Below are positions 40,770 to 53,401 of a stretch of 64,000 bases of DNA, one piece after another. The stretch lies in assembly GCA_009760855.2 (NCBI GenBank), contig WPIO01000002.1:6209001-6273000 (forward strand). The letters run 5' to 3'. Source of the stretch: Cristatella mucedo (Eukaryota; Bryozoa; Phylactolaemata; Cristatellidae). The notes under the pieces are model-generated. The model was not told the DNA's origin. It made no database searches and was given only the letters and a program-made list of their open reading frames with translations. The stretch's first letter is position 1. Each line of letters starts with the position of its first letter. Position numbers and translations under genes: made by a program.

Positions 40770-43142
40770 CATGCACTGGTTTTGTCGTGCTTTTCTAGCG
40801 CGGCACTATTCTTTGACTTTACCTAAATGTACGCACGGGAGCAAATGGTTTTTTGCGACATTGCCGGGAAGTAATGTCCTCAGCCGACAAGCTTCTCTGC
40901 GAATGAGACTAATCAAACTCAGCTTAGAGGAAACGATTCTTCGCGATCAGGTATTTGAAGAGATCAAATTAAAGCAAGGCCAGCTGGTGAATATTCGTCT
41001 CAAACCAGATGCGGACCATACTGCTTACACGAAGCTTACCGAATAGCCAGACCACCGTTACCTTTGGTATGGGACTGACTCCTTCAAATGGAGAAGAACG
41101 GCATCGTCGAACGAGTATTGGAGTCCACCGAGGGGTGCTCTTCAATCGTGAAGCCCAACGGAAAAGTGCACCTTTGTGTCAACTTAGAGCTTAAATCAAG
41201 TTGGCTCGTGAACAGTACGTGCTACCTACGCTTGATGAGGATTTGCCCAAGCTTGTTGGTGCTACGTGGTTCTCTAAGTTGGATGCCAGCAGCGGATTTT
41301 GGGCTATTCCATTGCCCCACGAGAGCACTAGCTTAACAACGTTTATACCGTTTGAACTTTTTTGTTACCACCAGCTGCCCTTTTACAATACCAGCGCGCC
41401 GGAGATCTTTCAGCGACTGATACCTCTTGGGTGAGATCGAAGGTGTAGCCGTTTATATGAACGATGTTATCGTTTATGGATTCACTGCGGCTGAACGTGA
41501 CGACAGATTTTGCCTATGGTCTAGATGCCATTCTGCTTCTGTGCTATGGACGGGAGAGAAAGATGTGCGACCTGTAGCATTTGTATCCCACACGTTATCT
41601 GGCACCAAGACGAGATGTCGACACTCAGGTCGAAAGAGAGTGTCTCACGGCTGTCTGGGCGCGAGTGCGAGAACTTCAGTCGGCTCCTTGTTGGTTTGAA
41701 CTTCTTTTGAACTTCAAACTGACCACAAACCACATTTTTCGTTACTGATGACTAAGGACTTTGACCAGGTTCCGGTTAGATGCCAACAACGCCTCTTGAT
41801 GCGAATGACGCTTCTTAACTCTGGCTCGGTGTATGTGCTTCGGAAGACCCTGGTAATAGCTGATACGCTGTCCAGAGCACCAGTGTGTAGGTGTGAGGAA
41901 CACGACCATGCCGAAGCCGTTCAACTCTACGTAGACACAGTTGTTGATAAATTGCTTTCAGTAGCTCGCTTGAGCAAAGTCAAGCAGGCTATAATGTAAT
42001 TTAATGTATCTTCATCTGTAACTCCAAAGAGCCATAAAGACTACGTGGGTGTTATGCAGGAGAGGTTTTTTTATAGCACACTCGCAGCCTATGTGGCCTT
42101 CAGTACGCATTAGGTAGCAACAGACGACAGTGAGCTACAGGCCGTCGTTGAGTATACTTGTTGGAGTGGCCTAAATCGACCAAGGGCCTTCCGGAAACCT
42201 TGCGGAAGTTCTTTGCCAAAGGTAGCCATAGTTCTGTGTCGAATGGTTTACCGCTGTATGATGATCGCACATATATATCCCTCAAAGCCGCTGCAGGCTT
42301 TTTTCTGTTGAAGTTGATCCACGACGGCACCCTGAGGAGTGTATCGAAATTTACGGACCGAGCAAGGTCACGTGTATTCTGGCTAGGCGCTAGCCAAGAC
42401 GTGAAGAAACTTTTCGATTCTTGCAGCTTCTGTTAAAACAACCAGAGGAGACAACTGCATGAACCATTCATCCCGACACCGTTACATAGTGTTCCTTGGC
42501 AAAAAGTCTCTGCCGATCTCTTAGAACATGAGGGACGACAGCACCTACCTGATTGTAATCGAATTTTACTCCCGATATATGGAAATCAGCCCTTTATCAA
42601 AGTCGACGACCAAAGATGTGGTGGCCGAACTATAGGCCATATTTTCTCGCTGGGGCATACCAGGACTGTTGCATTCTAATAATGGTCCACACTTTTCATC
42701 ACATGAATTCGGTGATTTTGCGAGACGATATGGGTTCGAGCACACTACGACCAGCCCAAAATTTCCACATGCGAACGGAAAATGGAATAAGCTGTACAAA
42801 CTGCTAAATATATTGTGAGACAGCCTGATCCGTATCTTGCTCTAATGATTCAGAGGTCGATGCCTTGCACCTCCACAGGCTTCCGCCTAGCAAAACTGAT
42901 CATGGGACGACAGATTAGAACGACGTCACCTGTGCTCCATCGGCACGTCGAACCACAATGACCGGTAAGGGAAACGGTGGAACTCAACTACGACCGTTTA
43001 GAAGAGCGTCAAGAGCACTACTAAGTTAGCTATCATTTGGCTCGCCAACTTCCACCTCTTCAACACGGCCAACAGGTATTAGTGAGGACTGATGACGAAA
43101 ACAGCCGGAGCACAAATGCAACGGCGATAGCTCAAGGTTTTT
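40770..43142 (+). mobile_element. Ty3/gypsy pol fossil
   Basis: Parts seen in order: the end of the protease-RT linker, reverse transcriptase (EKNGIVERVLEST and LPTLDEDLPKLVGATWFSKL are gypsy hallmarks; LDASSGFWAIPL), RNase H (VRPVAFVSHTLSGTK, DHKPHF) and integrase (a Zn-binding segment, a DNHG-type core near 42680, and a C-terminal LPPLQHGQQVLVR before the LTR). The copy is broken in many places (ten or more by eye) and carries a LINE B fragment. It joins directly to the LTR at 43143. Old, judging by the LTR pair. Confidence 0.85.
41993..42125 (-). mobile_element. LINE family B 3' end inserted in the gypsy fossil
   Basis: On the minus strand it reads the family B end: a GTACTGAAGGCCACATAGGC stretch, the TGCATAACACCCACGTAGTC block, GGAGTTACAGATGAAGATAC and an ACATTAAATTACAT tail. 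Confidence 0.8.
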
Positions 43143-43318
43143 TGTTGGGTCCGTCTTATCCACCCACCGAGCTCTTCCGGTCGGTACAGCGGACCCACTG
43201 GCAGCAGTTGCTTGCAGGCTGGCGTGCTGTCCATGCGGCCCGGTCCCGCCTTTCCGAAATAAACGGCGTCTGCTTGAGAGGTCTTGATCTGTGCTCGACT
43301 GCCCGCACGAACATAACA
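43143..43318 (+). repeat. LTR of Ty3/gypsy fossil (left copy)
   Basis: Begins TGTTGGGTCCG and ends ATAACA, with an AATAAA signal inside (43259-43264). It is followed by TGGCGACGAGA, a primer-binding-site-like sequence of the gypsy type. It matches the copy at 44356 with about 13% difference by eye. Confidence 0.85.
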
Positions 43319-44355
43319 GTGGCGACGAGAATGGGTTTTGAACGACATGCTGCGTGTATAACGGCAGGATCTGAAACGAGAGCTCCACCAGCGTCGGGGG
43401 GAGCAGACGTACGCAGACTACGCTTCAATTGCTGTGAGGATGTGTCTCGAGAAACATATTTCTGAAGAGTCCCGACAAAGGGCAGTGCTGATAAGTATCC
43501 TTCCGATTAAGGGGTATTCCATGCTAAAGCTGGAGATAGCTCCGAGTAAACCTGCGGAACTCCAGCTGCTGGACCTTGTGGCACTTGTCAGGAGGATTCT
43601 TCCTCCTTCCTCTGCCTCTGTGCCTGAGGTTTGCTACATTGGCGGTGAAGGTTCCTGTTCAGGTCGCATTGCAAGAGCTTTGATGTAAGCTCCAGTAACG
43701 GGACACATTTTCTGCCGTTTAACGTGTCTGTGCCTCAAGCGCCTATCAGGAAGGTGCCAGAGCCGCCTGAGGTGGCCTGCACCACAGTGGCCTATGAGGC
43801 GGTGGTTTGCGAGGCTGTGAAAGAGAAGGCACTGGTCCGCGAAACGGCAATCCGCGAGGTAGCGCACAAGAAGGTGCCAGTACACAGGAAGGTATCGGCC
43901 ACGGCGGCGGCCCACAAAACGGCCTGCCAACCGACGACGAGCGTCCTCGTGGAGGCAGCAGTGGTCAAGTTCAGCGATACGGCAAGCGCTGCTACGCCGG
44001 TTGGCACTGCGACTAGGATACCGGTCTATGCTGCCTCAACGACCGTTGTACCCTGCTACGAGGTCGGTTAGTGCTGCCAGAGCTGCTATGTTGGCAGGAA
44101 GAGCCGGTGATGTAGAATCAGCCGCCAAGGCGACAGGGACTGCCGAAATACGTGCGGCAAGGGGAGGAGGCACGCGCCCAATCCCTGGTTGTGGGAGATG
44201 GGTGCTGCCTATGCCACAGCGGTGGCTTAAAGCTGGTGGCCTACTAATCCAGCTGGTCACCATAGGCAGTGCTTTGGTGTGCCTCCTATGAGCAGGTGTA
44301 ACGTAGCCTCTAGAAGCCGACCGATGCTCAGTTGGCCACTGTTGGGAAGATAGGG
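43319..44355 (+). mobile_element. gag-like internal region between the LTRs
   Basis: Starts with the PBS-like site, then a broken gag-type segment (RQRAVLISILPIKGY, SKPAELQLLDLVALV, typical of gypsy gag). A Val/Ala/Lys-rich repetitive stretch follows at 43724-44071. There is no pol between these LTRs, so this is a shortened or rearranged unit. Broken in several places. Confidence 0.7.
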
Positions 44356-44534
44356 TGTTGGGACCGCCAGCTTATCTACCCACCGAGCTTTTCCGGTCGG
44401 GACATCGGACCCACTGGCAGCAGTTGCTTCCAGGATAGCGTGCTGGCCTTGCGGCCTGGTTCCGGGTTTCCTTAATAAACGGCATCTGCCTGAGCCGTCT
44501 TGATCTGTGCGCGACTGCCCGCACAAACATAACA
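44356..44534 (+). repeat. LTR of Ty3/gypsy fossil (right copy)
   Basis: TGTTGGGACCG to ATAACA, 179 bp against 176 bp in the left copy. No target-site duplication is visible around the pair. Confidence 0.85.
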
Positions 44535-45165
44535 GCTTGTAACGCTTAAATGATAGGCGGAGCGGAGCGTTATCCGCGTGAAAAAGGAAAGCCGTGATTG
44601 TCCTTAGTGATAGCGACGGCCAAAGGGAGAATAGTTGGCGCTCAGAGAGTGACGTAAGACCAAACCCTCAAGCATTGTCACGGCTCCACGAACGTACAAT
44701 AGAAAAAAGTTTCTGCAGCATTCCGAAGCCAATCGAACCGAAGCAATAGGATATGCTGAGCCACAAAATGCGCATCTTTTCCCAAACGTGGAGATTTCAC
44801 TTCGCGGCCTTGGCCTTCGTAGGCACGGCGAAAAATTCCTTTGGTGGATTTGTCCCATCCCGTCGGTGAAATCACAATTTCTGTGCCTGACGCAGTTCCT
44901 CTGTGGCAAAGAGAACGCAGAGTGTTCTGCGAGGCATTATCCCGTCTGAGCACCGGAGCTGTCGGAGATGCTTTACAAGGATCATTGTGTGCTCCTGTAC
45001 GATGGCAGCGAACTTTATTTGCAACACTAGCTCTATGCAAGCAAGTCAACGAAGTACTTGTTGGCGCCTTCATTGCACCTGCGGTGAAATCTTAGTAAGA
45101 TGCACCCACGGGGAAATCTTAGTAAGATTGACAACAATCGTTTCTAGAAAAATAAAAAATTAATG
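44535..45165. other. unassigned sequence
   Basis: Holds a small tandem duplication (GGTGAAATCTTAGTAAGAT / GGGGAAATCTTAGTAAGAT, 45080-45130). Otherwise nothing recognised. Confidence 0.35.
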
Positions 45166-45169
45166 ACAT

Positions 45170-46268
45170 TTAAAAGAATTTATGTGGAGCCGTAAGAGAA
45201 CTAAATCTCTCGCTAAGTACTTTACGCATGCTGTAAGGGAAGCGTATCGATTGGCTAGCGCTAAAGTGCACATTGTAAGCACGAATAACCACACAAAGGG
45301 CAGGTCACACGGACGGAGCAAACGTTATTCGTGACAGATAATGCTTAGCTTCTTTTTGAAACGTGATCGAGGAAGATGATGACAGTCAGAAGTGAGTTCC
45401 AGGATTGAGGAGCGTACGAATTTAAGATGCGATCTCTTAAGGATTTGAGGCTGGTAGTTGAAGGCGCCGCTACAACGTTTTGAGTCATAAGAGTGGGTGG
45501 CACGATGCCTAGCGCGATTGCGAAGTAGAAAGAATGAGGAAGCTGTAGCAAGAGACTGAACTGAGCTAAAAGAAAGCGCTAAAATCTTGAAGTCAATACG
45601 CTGCTTGTTAGGCAGCCGCCACAGGTCGGTGAGAAGTGGTGCAATGAAAAAATTGGGATGTTGGTGACAGGCAAGCCTTGCTGCAAAGTTTGGCACATCC
45701 TGCAGGCGGCTTGCTGCAGTGGCCTGAAGACCCGCAAGTAGAGGTAAAAAATTCGAGACAGGATGTCACAAATGCATGGACGATAATATATGAAGGCTCC
45801 CTGTGTAAGCTAACCCAATATTTTGAAATTGCATGTAACTTGAATTGGCCAGCCTTTCCTGAGGAACTGTTCTGGTCAACAAATGAAAGATTAATTTTAA
45901 GAGCACAGTAGAATTTTATTTAAAGGTTACACAAAACATTATCGATTATAGCTCAGTTTTAGGTTTAGGTTGTTTGACTTCTCTTCTTAGTAACAGTACG
46001 TTCTATTGCAAAAGTAAGTTAATTTAATCGCCATATAATTTGAGGTTTGCTACCATGTAAGTGCAAGTGTGCGGAGCACAAGCAGCAAAGGAGTGGAGAG
46101 AGTTTGACGTGATTGACTTCTGAGTGAAATGACACCGGTACAGCTTTATGTGCCATCGGCATAAAATAAGAGCTTAGACAGTGCTCTGTTATCAGCAGAG
46201 GGACAGCACACAACTCGAGGCAGGATTTCACAAATCTAAGGACGGAATCATGGAACATTCCCATGTAA
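45170..46268 (-). mobile_element. divergent LINE A-like element (minus)
   Basis: Minus frames give NFAARLACHQHPNFFIAPLL, TDLWRLPNKQRIDFKILALS and the hairpin variant AAGAGAACTAAATCTCTCGC at the 3' end. The palm region at 46030-46200 is readable only by comparison with the copy at 48540. It is more distant from the other A copies and probably an older subfamily. Confidence 0.65.
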
Positions 46269-46269
46269 G

Positions 46270-46705
46270 ATAATAATAATAACACACTTGATAAAGCACA
46301 GCTAGAGAACTCAATCTCTTTCTAGGCACTTTGAATTTGCTGCAAAGACAAACGCGATTGAATGGTGAGTAATATCATGCTTGATAAACGACATGAATAA
46401 CATGGTTAGGAGTGACATGCAAAGTGTTAGCATGCAAGTGTGGTTAGTGGTAGCATGCACAATGTCATCACCACGCATATGCACATACATGATGAAGCAC
46501 AGGGACCGACTAAATGCTGTCTTAAATAGGTGGGTTTTCTAAGTGCTTTTTAAATGTGGACAAGTCAGGAGATGTTGTTATACAAGTCGAGAGTGAGTTC
46601 CAGGCTTTGGAAGCATAAGAACTAAATGCACGGTCTCCAAAGGATTTGAGGTTTGTACGAGGTATTGATAAACTGTTAGATTCCGAAAGCGGGTGATACG
46701 AAGGT
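46270..46705 (-). mobile_element. LINE family A 3' end (minus)
   Basis: ATAATAATAATAACACACTT tail, the hairpin AGAGAACTCAATCTCTTTCT, and C-terminal codons ([18 protein letters not shown]). Confidence 0.8.
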
Positions 46706-46744
46706 AGCCAAAGTCTACAAATCCATGCTACTGCCAGCAGGAAT

Positions 46745-46935
46745 GCTTTTAGCAGCATTATCCACCTGCATCTGAGAAGGGACCTGAAGTTTAGCTGACT
46801 TTGTTCAGTGGCGACAAAAATAATGTCCTGTTTTTTGGCGAAATTGTCCCACCGCTTTGTCATTGTGATCTAAAGCTGAGCTGACGTTGAAAGCGACAGA
46901 AAATATCCCACAATAATATTTGAAGAAGTAGTCAC
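46745..46935 (+). repeat. stray satellite sub-repeats
   Basis: GAAGGGACCTGAAGTTTAGC, GTGGCGACAAAAATAATGTC and CTGTTTTTTGGCGAAATTGT / CCCACCGCT match the sub-repeat of the array right of 51130. It is sandwiched between two LINE A pieces. Confidence 0.6.
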
Positions 46936-46944
46936 ACCATATCG

Positions 46945-47325
46945 ATTATTTTGCAAAACGTGAACTAAATGCATGGTCTCCAAAGGATTTGAGGTTTGTA
47001 CGAGGTATTGGTAAACTGTTGGATTCCGAAAAGCGCGGGGTACGATGCTTGTCCTGGTGGGGGAGTAGATCCGAGAGATAGGCTCGAGCGAAAGAATGAA
47101 GTGATCTAAAAGTGAGCGACAAAACCTTGAAGTCGATCCGTTGCTTGACTGGTAGCCAGTGCAGGTTGGTGAGAAGTGGCGTGATGTGGAAACTGCGACG
47201 CTCACGACGGATAAACCTAGCTACAGAGTTTTGCACCAGCTGTAAGCACCTGATTTCACATGATGTTAGGCCGGCAAGCAGTGAGTTACAGAAGTCAAGA
47301 CGGAAGTCAAGGGTAAAGAATTTTT
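46945..47325 (-). mobile_element. LINE family A fragment (minus)
   Basis: One frame (47344-46946) reads [40 protein letters not shown] and [20 protein letters not shown]. The 3' end is missing. Confidence 0.82.
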
Positions 47326-47698
47326 GCCCGACAGAGCTCTTCATCTTGCGAGAAAGTCAAGTATTTTTCCCGTCATTATCTAGCCGCGCGAGCAAAATTG
47401 AGGAGAATATGCACGAAAATAACGATCGATGACAAATAATGCGAAGAGTTTCAACGAGGCATTATTCTAGTCTACAGTTGAAGCTGATGGAAGTTGGCCT
47501 TACAGAGTCAGGCGACGGTAAAGAAGCAAAGTATTTTTTCGAGGTAGTGACCTACTGCACGAATGACGTTATTGAAAAAATTGGCCAAGTATAGTTGCCC
47601 AACCACTTTGAATGCTTAGTAAACATTCATGGCATTATCGACATTGCGGCACTACTATTACGTTTTTGCCCACAGGTGGGTAACGAGACAAGATGCTT
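47326..47698. other. possible decayed satellite
   Basis: TTTCAACGAGGCATTATTCT (47450) resembles the array motif, but the rest is too diverged to be sure. Confidence 0.3.
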
Positions 47699-47699
47699 A

Positions 47700-50645
47700 C
47701 ATAATACTAATAATAGTAATACTGCATTTGATATAGCGCTCTCAAAGAACTCAATCTCTTTCTATTCCCTTTACATTTGCTGCAAAGGAAGCCGATCGAA
47801 TAGTTTGTGATTGCATGCTTAGAAAACAACAAGAGTAACATGGTTAGGGTTGACATGCACAGGGTCAGCATTCATAAGCACAGAAAGATTTAACGCAAGT
47901 CAGGAGTAAGATCCAGGCTTTTGGATAATACGAACTAATGGCACTGTCTCCAAAGGATTTGAGATTTGTACGAGGTACAGGTGAACAGGTGGTACGATGC
48001 GTATCCTGGTGGGGGAGCACATCTGATAGTTGTGTTGTAGTCAAAGAATAATGGGCCCTAAAAGAGAGCAACAAAACCTTGAAGTCGATACGTTGCTTGA
48101 CTGGGATTCAGTGCAAGTCGGCAATAAGTGGTGTAATGCGGCAACTACGACGCTCACGACAGACAAGCCTAGCTGCAGAGTATTGCACAAGCTGTAAGCG
48201 CCTGATTGCACATGCCGGTAGGCCAGTAAGCAGTGAGTTGCAGATGTCGAGACGGCATGTCACGAATGCATGGACCAGTGTAGATGTGGTATCCCCGTCT
48301 AAACAAGCCCGAATAATGCAATGTTATGTAGCTGAATGAAGGCAGGCTTGACTGTCGAACTGATGTGGTTGTCTAATGAAAGGTCACTTTGGAACATGAC
48401 ACCAACATTTCGTGCAGATTCAACAAGCGATATGCTGACAAAGCCGATTTAGAGCGTTTGCCTTTCCAATTTCTGAATTTCACTTGGTTTTCCCATGACT
48501 AGTAAGTTGGTTTTATGATCATTCAATTTAAGAAAGTTTGCTGCCATCCCCATCCGGATGTCATAAATACATGCAGCAAGGGAGTTAAGAGAATTTAACG
48601 TGATGGAGGGCTTGGAGGGATTAAAGCAAAGGCACAACTAAGTGTCACTTGCATAGAAGTGAAAGCATAGATTGTGCATGGCAATCACATCGGTAAGAGG
48701 GAGAGTATAAACCCTGAAAAAGAATGAGACCAAGCACAGAATCCTGAGGTACCCCATACTTCAGTGGTTCCTCAGATGATCTTTGTCCGTTCACATCAAT
48801 ACTCTGTAGTCTCCCACTGAGATAGGACGAGATGAGAGGCCCTCAAGAAGGACTTCGTGATCGATAGTATCAGAAGCTGCCGAAAGATCGATCAAAGCAA
48901 CAGAGATACTCTATCTATTTCTGCATTATAATAAGATCGTTAGACACCCGAAGCAATGCTGCCTCTGTAGAGTTATTAGATTGAAAACCAGATTGGAACT
49001 TACTAGCAAGGTTAGAAGTTCCAATTTATGAGTTCAGCTAGTCTTCCACGACTCGTTCAAGTCTCTATTATAGGAGCGGTAGAAGTGAGACTGGGCGGAA
49101 GTGGCTCAAGCTCTCTTGGTTTAGTGTTACTTTCCTGAATAGTGGTTTAACTACAACCTTTTTGAAAGGTGCTGGGACATAACCCGAGGCTAATGACATA
49201 CTTATGATGCTGGTTATGCATGGCAACAGAAGATTGATACATCGTTAAAGTAGGACAGAGGGAATACGGTCCGGAGGACTAGTTCTCTTCTTTGATTAGG
49301 ATATAAATTCAGAACGAGGTCACTATTGACCTGCTTGAATGTAGGCATTACAATGCTGCATATAATTGAGGGACATCATTCTAGGGAGGATGCTGCCATT
49401 GTAGGAATGAAATACCTGGTCTTTTCTAATTTCCTGACCAAGAAGCTAGAGAAGCTATAGGCTAGATCTTCGTACGGATCATTTGGTAAGAAGCTAACAT
49501 GGGAGCGGTTGAAGAGATGGTGGATCGCCGAAATCAGCGTTTTCGGATTGTGCGTCAGTGATTCAACAATGTTTTTACATAAGCTAGACTATCCCTTGCT
49601 ATGATCGATTGGTACGATCTACAGTAGTCCTCGCAAGCAAGTAGATGTGAAGTCAGTCCTGATCTTTTGTGCGCTTTTTCAAGCTTTCGCTTAGTAGACC
49701 TAGCTAGTTTAACGTCTGTGGTAAACCACAGGCCGTCTGGGCGAGGGCGCACAGTAAGCTTAGTCAGAGACGAAAACTCGTTGATCATGTCAGCTAGTGT
49801 CGTGTTATAGCAGTCTACCAACGATGACAGGTCGGAAGGAGGATTGAGCAGCAGAGGTGAAGCAGATATTCTCGTACGGACAGCATCGATGTCAAGGGTC
49901 TTGAGCTTTCGAAATTCACAGGCGATTTTAGATGAGAAGGAGAAGGGCACACATTGTAGACAGAATGAGATGTGCACGTGGTCGGAAAACATGATTTGGT
50001 AATAATTGGCGATGAAAAAGTGCAGTTGTATGAGAAAATTTGGTCGAGTGTGTGACCCTTGGTGTGATAGGGCCTGCATATGAGCTACGAGAGACAACGA
50101 GTCAGTCAACACATGAAATTCAGAGGGGAAGGCACAAGGTAAGTTATCAAAATAAATTTGAAATCACCTATAATGAGAAAAGATAAATTTCTTGCACACA
50201 GAATGGAAATCACATCAGAGAAATCTGAGATTAAGGAGGATTTGGTACTTGGTGTTAAATAGACTACTGCCACCATTTAAAGCTTGTTGTCAGGTGAACT
50301 CAAGACAGTAGATTCGAAAGACTGCCTCGAGGGTACTGCAGATGGCTTGAAGTCGAATTTCGAGCGCGTGATAATAGCAACTAAACTCCCAGTTTTGATT
50401 GGTCTAGGGGTGTGAAAGAAGAAAAAAACCAGCCGGGGTTTGTGTCTTTAGTGGTCGCGAAGTTTACCAATTTTAGCCAAGTTTCAGTCAAGGAGAGAAG
50501 GTCAAGAACTTTTTCAGAAATAAGGTCGCTTTTTACAAGTAGTTTATTGCATATTGAGTGAGGAATACAAAGACCAGCGTCATGCAGGGCCGCCGAAACT
50601 CTAATAATCCCGATGACCACTAAGCTAGAGAGATTCACAGTGCCG
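47700..50645 (-). mobile_element. LINE family A, near full-length (minus)
   Basis: In minus order: endonuclease start (LDLLSLTETWLKLVN, about 50500-50455), later endonuclease, linker (PDGLWFTTDVKLARSTKRKL, 49740-49680), RT and palm ([20 protein letters not shown]), C-terminus and the tail TTATTAGTATTATG with the hairpin AAGAACTCAATCTCTTTCTA. Frames are broken many times. The 5' boundary matches the plus copy at 19808. Confidence 0.85.
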
Positions 50646-51129
50646 CTCTAAGGTGAGCATGCTGAGTGGTTCGAGACAATGCTGGGAATTCCAAACGAGC
50701 GGGTACTCAGCTCGAAGCTTCCGCCAAAGGAGCGGCGTCTTAGCTCACCACCCGGCCCCTCGCTTTTCATTTTTCAATGCATAATTCACGGATCTTAGTG
50801 ACAGCAATAAAATCTAGGATTTGAACTACGATAAAAAGCGATAATACGTACGCACGATTATGACTAACATGCAGGCTCCTTGCCTCGGGCGTACCTAACG
50901 CCGCGGCCGGCGTGGGAGGCCGAGCAGCCCGAAGCGATAAACGTTTACATGTCCATGGTAAATTTTTACGTAAATTCTTACGGGCTACAGTCAAAAAACA
51001 AGCAGAAGAGGCTTAAACAGGTCTTATCTGCATCGGTTTCCGCATACCAAACTCGCAAGAACTTGGAGTTTCGGAAGGATTCTGCAACGGAAGGACCAGT
51101 CAGCCGCTGGCGGTGTGCCGCGGCAAGGG
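50646..51129. other. spacer with tRNA-like remnant
   Basis: GCATGCTGAGTGGTTCGAGA (50657-50676) resembles a tRNA A-box/D-arm and AGCTCGAAGCTTC (50709-50721) a weak B-box. GGTGAGC (50652) and GCTCACC (50743) could pair. It may be the end of another tRNA-derived SINE. The rest is unassigned. Confidence 0.3.
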
Positions 51130-53401
51130 ATTTGTAAGTGGACCTGCATTTGAACTGGCGATACAAATCGGCGAAGAAAATAGCGATTTTTGGTGGCTTT
51201 ATGCCACTTCAGAAGTGAAGAGATTTCAAGATGTGATTGCGCTGACGGTGTTAATCAGCAACACAAAAATAGGGATTGTTCTTTCGTGACGTTATTCTAC
51301 TGAGGTGGGGAAGTGACTTGAAATTGTGCTGAGCTACTAAAACAACAATTAAAATAGCGCCCTGTTTTTGTTGCGGCATTATCCCACCGCTCCGGTGAAA
51401 TTTTCTTAAGCTGACGCTACTTGGTCGAAAAAGATAGCACCGTGTGGAAAAAGATAGCATCGTGATTTCTCGCGTTATAAAAGGACCATATCCGTGAAGC
51501 CGTCTGAAGCTCAAATGAGGTCATACAGCAACGAAATGGAATGCAATGGATTATTTCGCCTAAGGATTGCAGCGCTTGATTAAAGCTACCTGATTTGGTA
51601 ACGAAGTTTTACTGCAACCCTTACGACGGAAGTTCTATGACTAAGTGCCACTTTTACCTAAAGCATCGGTGAAGGGACCTAAAGTTGAACTGACGATGTA
51701 AAGCGGCGAGGAAAATACTGATTGCTTTTTGCGACATTATTCCACCACTACGGTGAAGTGTCTTAAAGTAGTGCTAAGCTTGTACAGTGGCAACACGGAT
51801 ACTGCCATGTTTTCTTGCGGAATTATGCCACCGCTACATTAAAATTTCTTTAGGCTGAGGTGACGTGATATAGCAGCGACAGAGATAGTGCCGCGACGTT
51901 TCGAAGCAATAAAGTACCAAATCTCTAAAGCCATCTGAAGCCTAATTAACGTCGTTCAGAAAAGCAATAGCAATTTCGTTTCGCCGAACCACTTCACCTC
52001 TTGGGTAAAGTTACTTGAATTTCATGTGACGTTTTACGATGACCTTTGCGATGAAAGCCCTGGAACTTAACTCTGCATTTATCCACCGCGTGGGTAGTGG
52101 ACCTGAAATTGCTCTGACGATGTAGAGCGGCGACAAAAATTAAGAATGTTTTTTTTGCTGCGTGATCCCACCGCAGTGGTGAAGTGACTAAAAGTTGCTG
52201 AGCCGGTAGTGCAAAAACAAAGATGGTGCCTTTTTGTCGCGACGTTCTCCCACCGCTCCGGTCAAATTTCTTTAAGCCAAGACGATTTGGTAAGGCTTCG
52301 ACAAAGATAGCGTCGTAATTTTATGCAGGATAAAACCAAAACATCTTTGAAGCAATCTAAAGCACAATTAACGTCAAACAGTAACAAAATCGGCAGCGAA
52401 ATGTAGCTTCCCCAGAAAATCAAACGCCTTGGGAAAAGTTATCTGGATTGTAAATGACATTTTACAGTGACCTTAGCCACAACAACCCGATGAAGTTACA
52501 CTGCATTGATTCAACCGCTTCGGTGAGTTAAACTTAAGTTGTGCTGGCGACATACAGCAGCAACAAAAACAGCGATCGCTTTGTGCGGCGTTATCCCAAC
52601 TCAGCTGTGAAGTGACGTAAATATGTTCTGAGCTAGTCCTGAAGTATCAAAGATAGTGGCCTGTTTTTACGAGGAGTTATCCCACCGCTCTAGTAAAATC
52701 TTGTTTGGCTGGGGCAATATGGTACAGCAGCGACCGGCTAAGAGCCATGTTTTTTTGCAGCAGCATTAAACCACAACATCTTATAAGCAATCTTGAGCTT
52801 AAATAACGTCGTACAGCTACAAAATACACAGCGAAATATGATTTCTCCGAAGCAATTTACGTCTCGAGCGAAGGTGGTTACATTGGAAAAATAAGGATTT
52901 ACAGTGACCCTAGCGACAAAAGCACTGTGACCAACCGCTGCGTTTATGGACTGCTTCAGTGAATGGCGAAACGTTGCTGCTGTCACTGTAAAGTGGCGGT
53001 GACGAAGTTTCAATAGACTGCGAAATCGTATCTAACCGCAGAATTTCAGCACTTGAGAAATTTTAAATGGATTATAAATGCCGTTTTACAGTGACAATAG
53101 CGACGACAGCTCCCGTGAGACGACAGCTCCATTGAGCCGTATCAATAAGCACCACAACGCTGGCGAATCAACGCCTGAATATCGTGATACAGCTACGATA
53201 CGCTACCGCATAATATATTTTATCCAAAAAACATGCCGTTTAGCGAGAGTTACCTTAATTAAAACTGACGTTTTAATGTAAAGCTTGCAGCGAAAGCGAC
53301 GTGACTTACCGTTTTATTTACAAACAGCATTAAAAATGGTCGTGAATTTGCACTAAAGATTAGATATCATGCGGCGGCAAAAAATGTTATTGGTTTAAAT
53401 T

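Noticed and set aside
50652-50749. tRNA gene with paired GGTGAGC/GCTCACC ends
   Set aside because: There is no T-arm where the pairing would need it; more likely a decayed tRNA-derived repeat.
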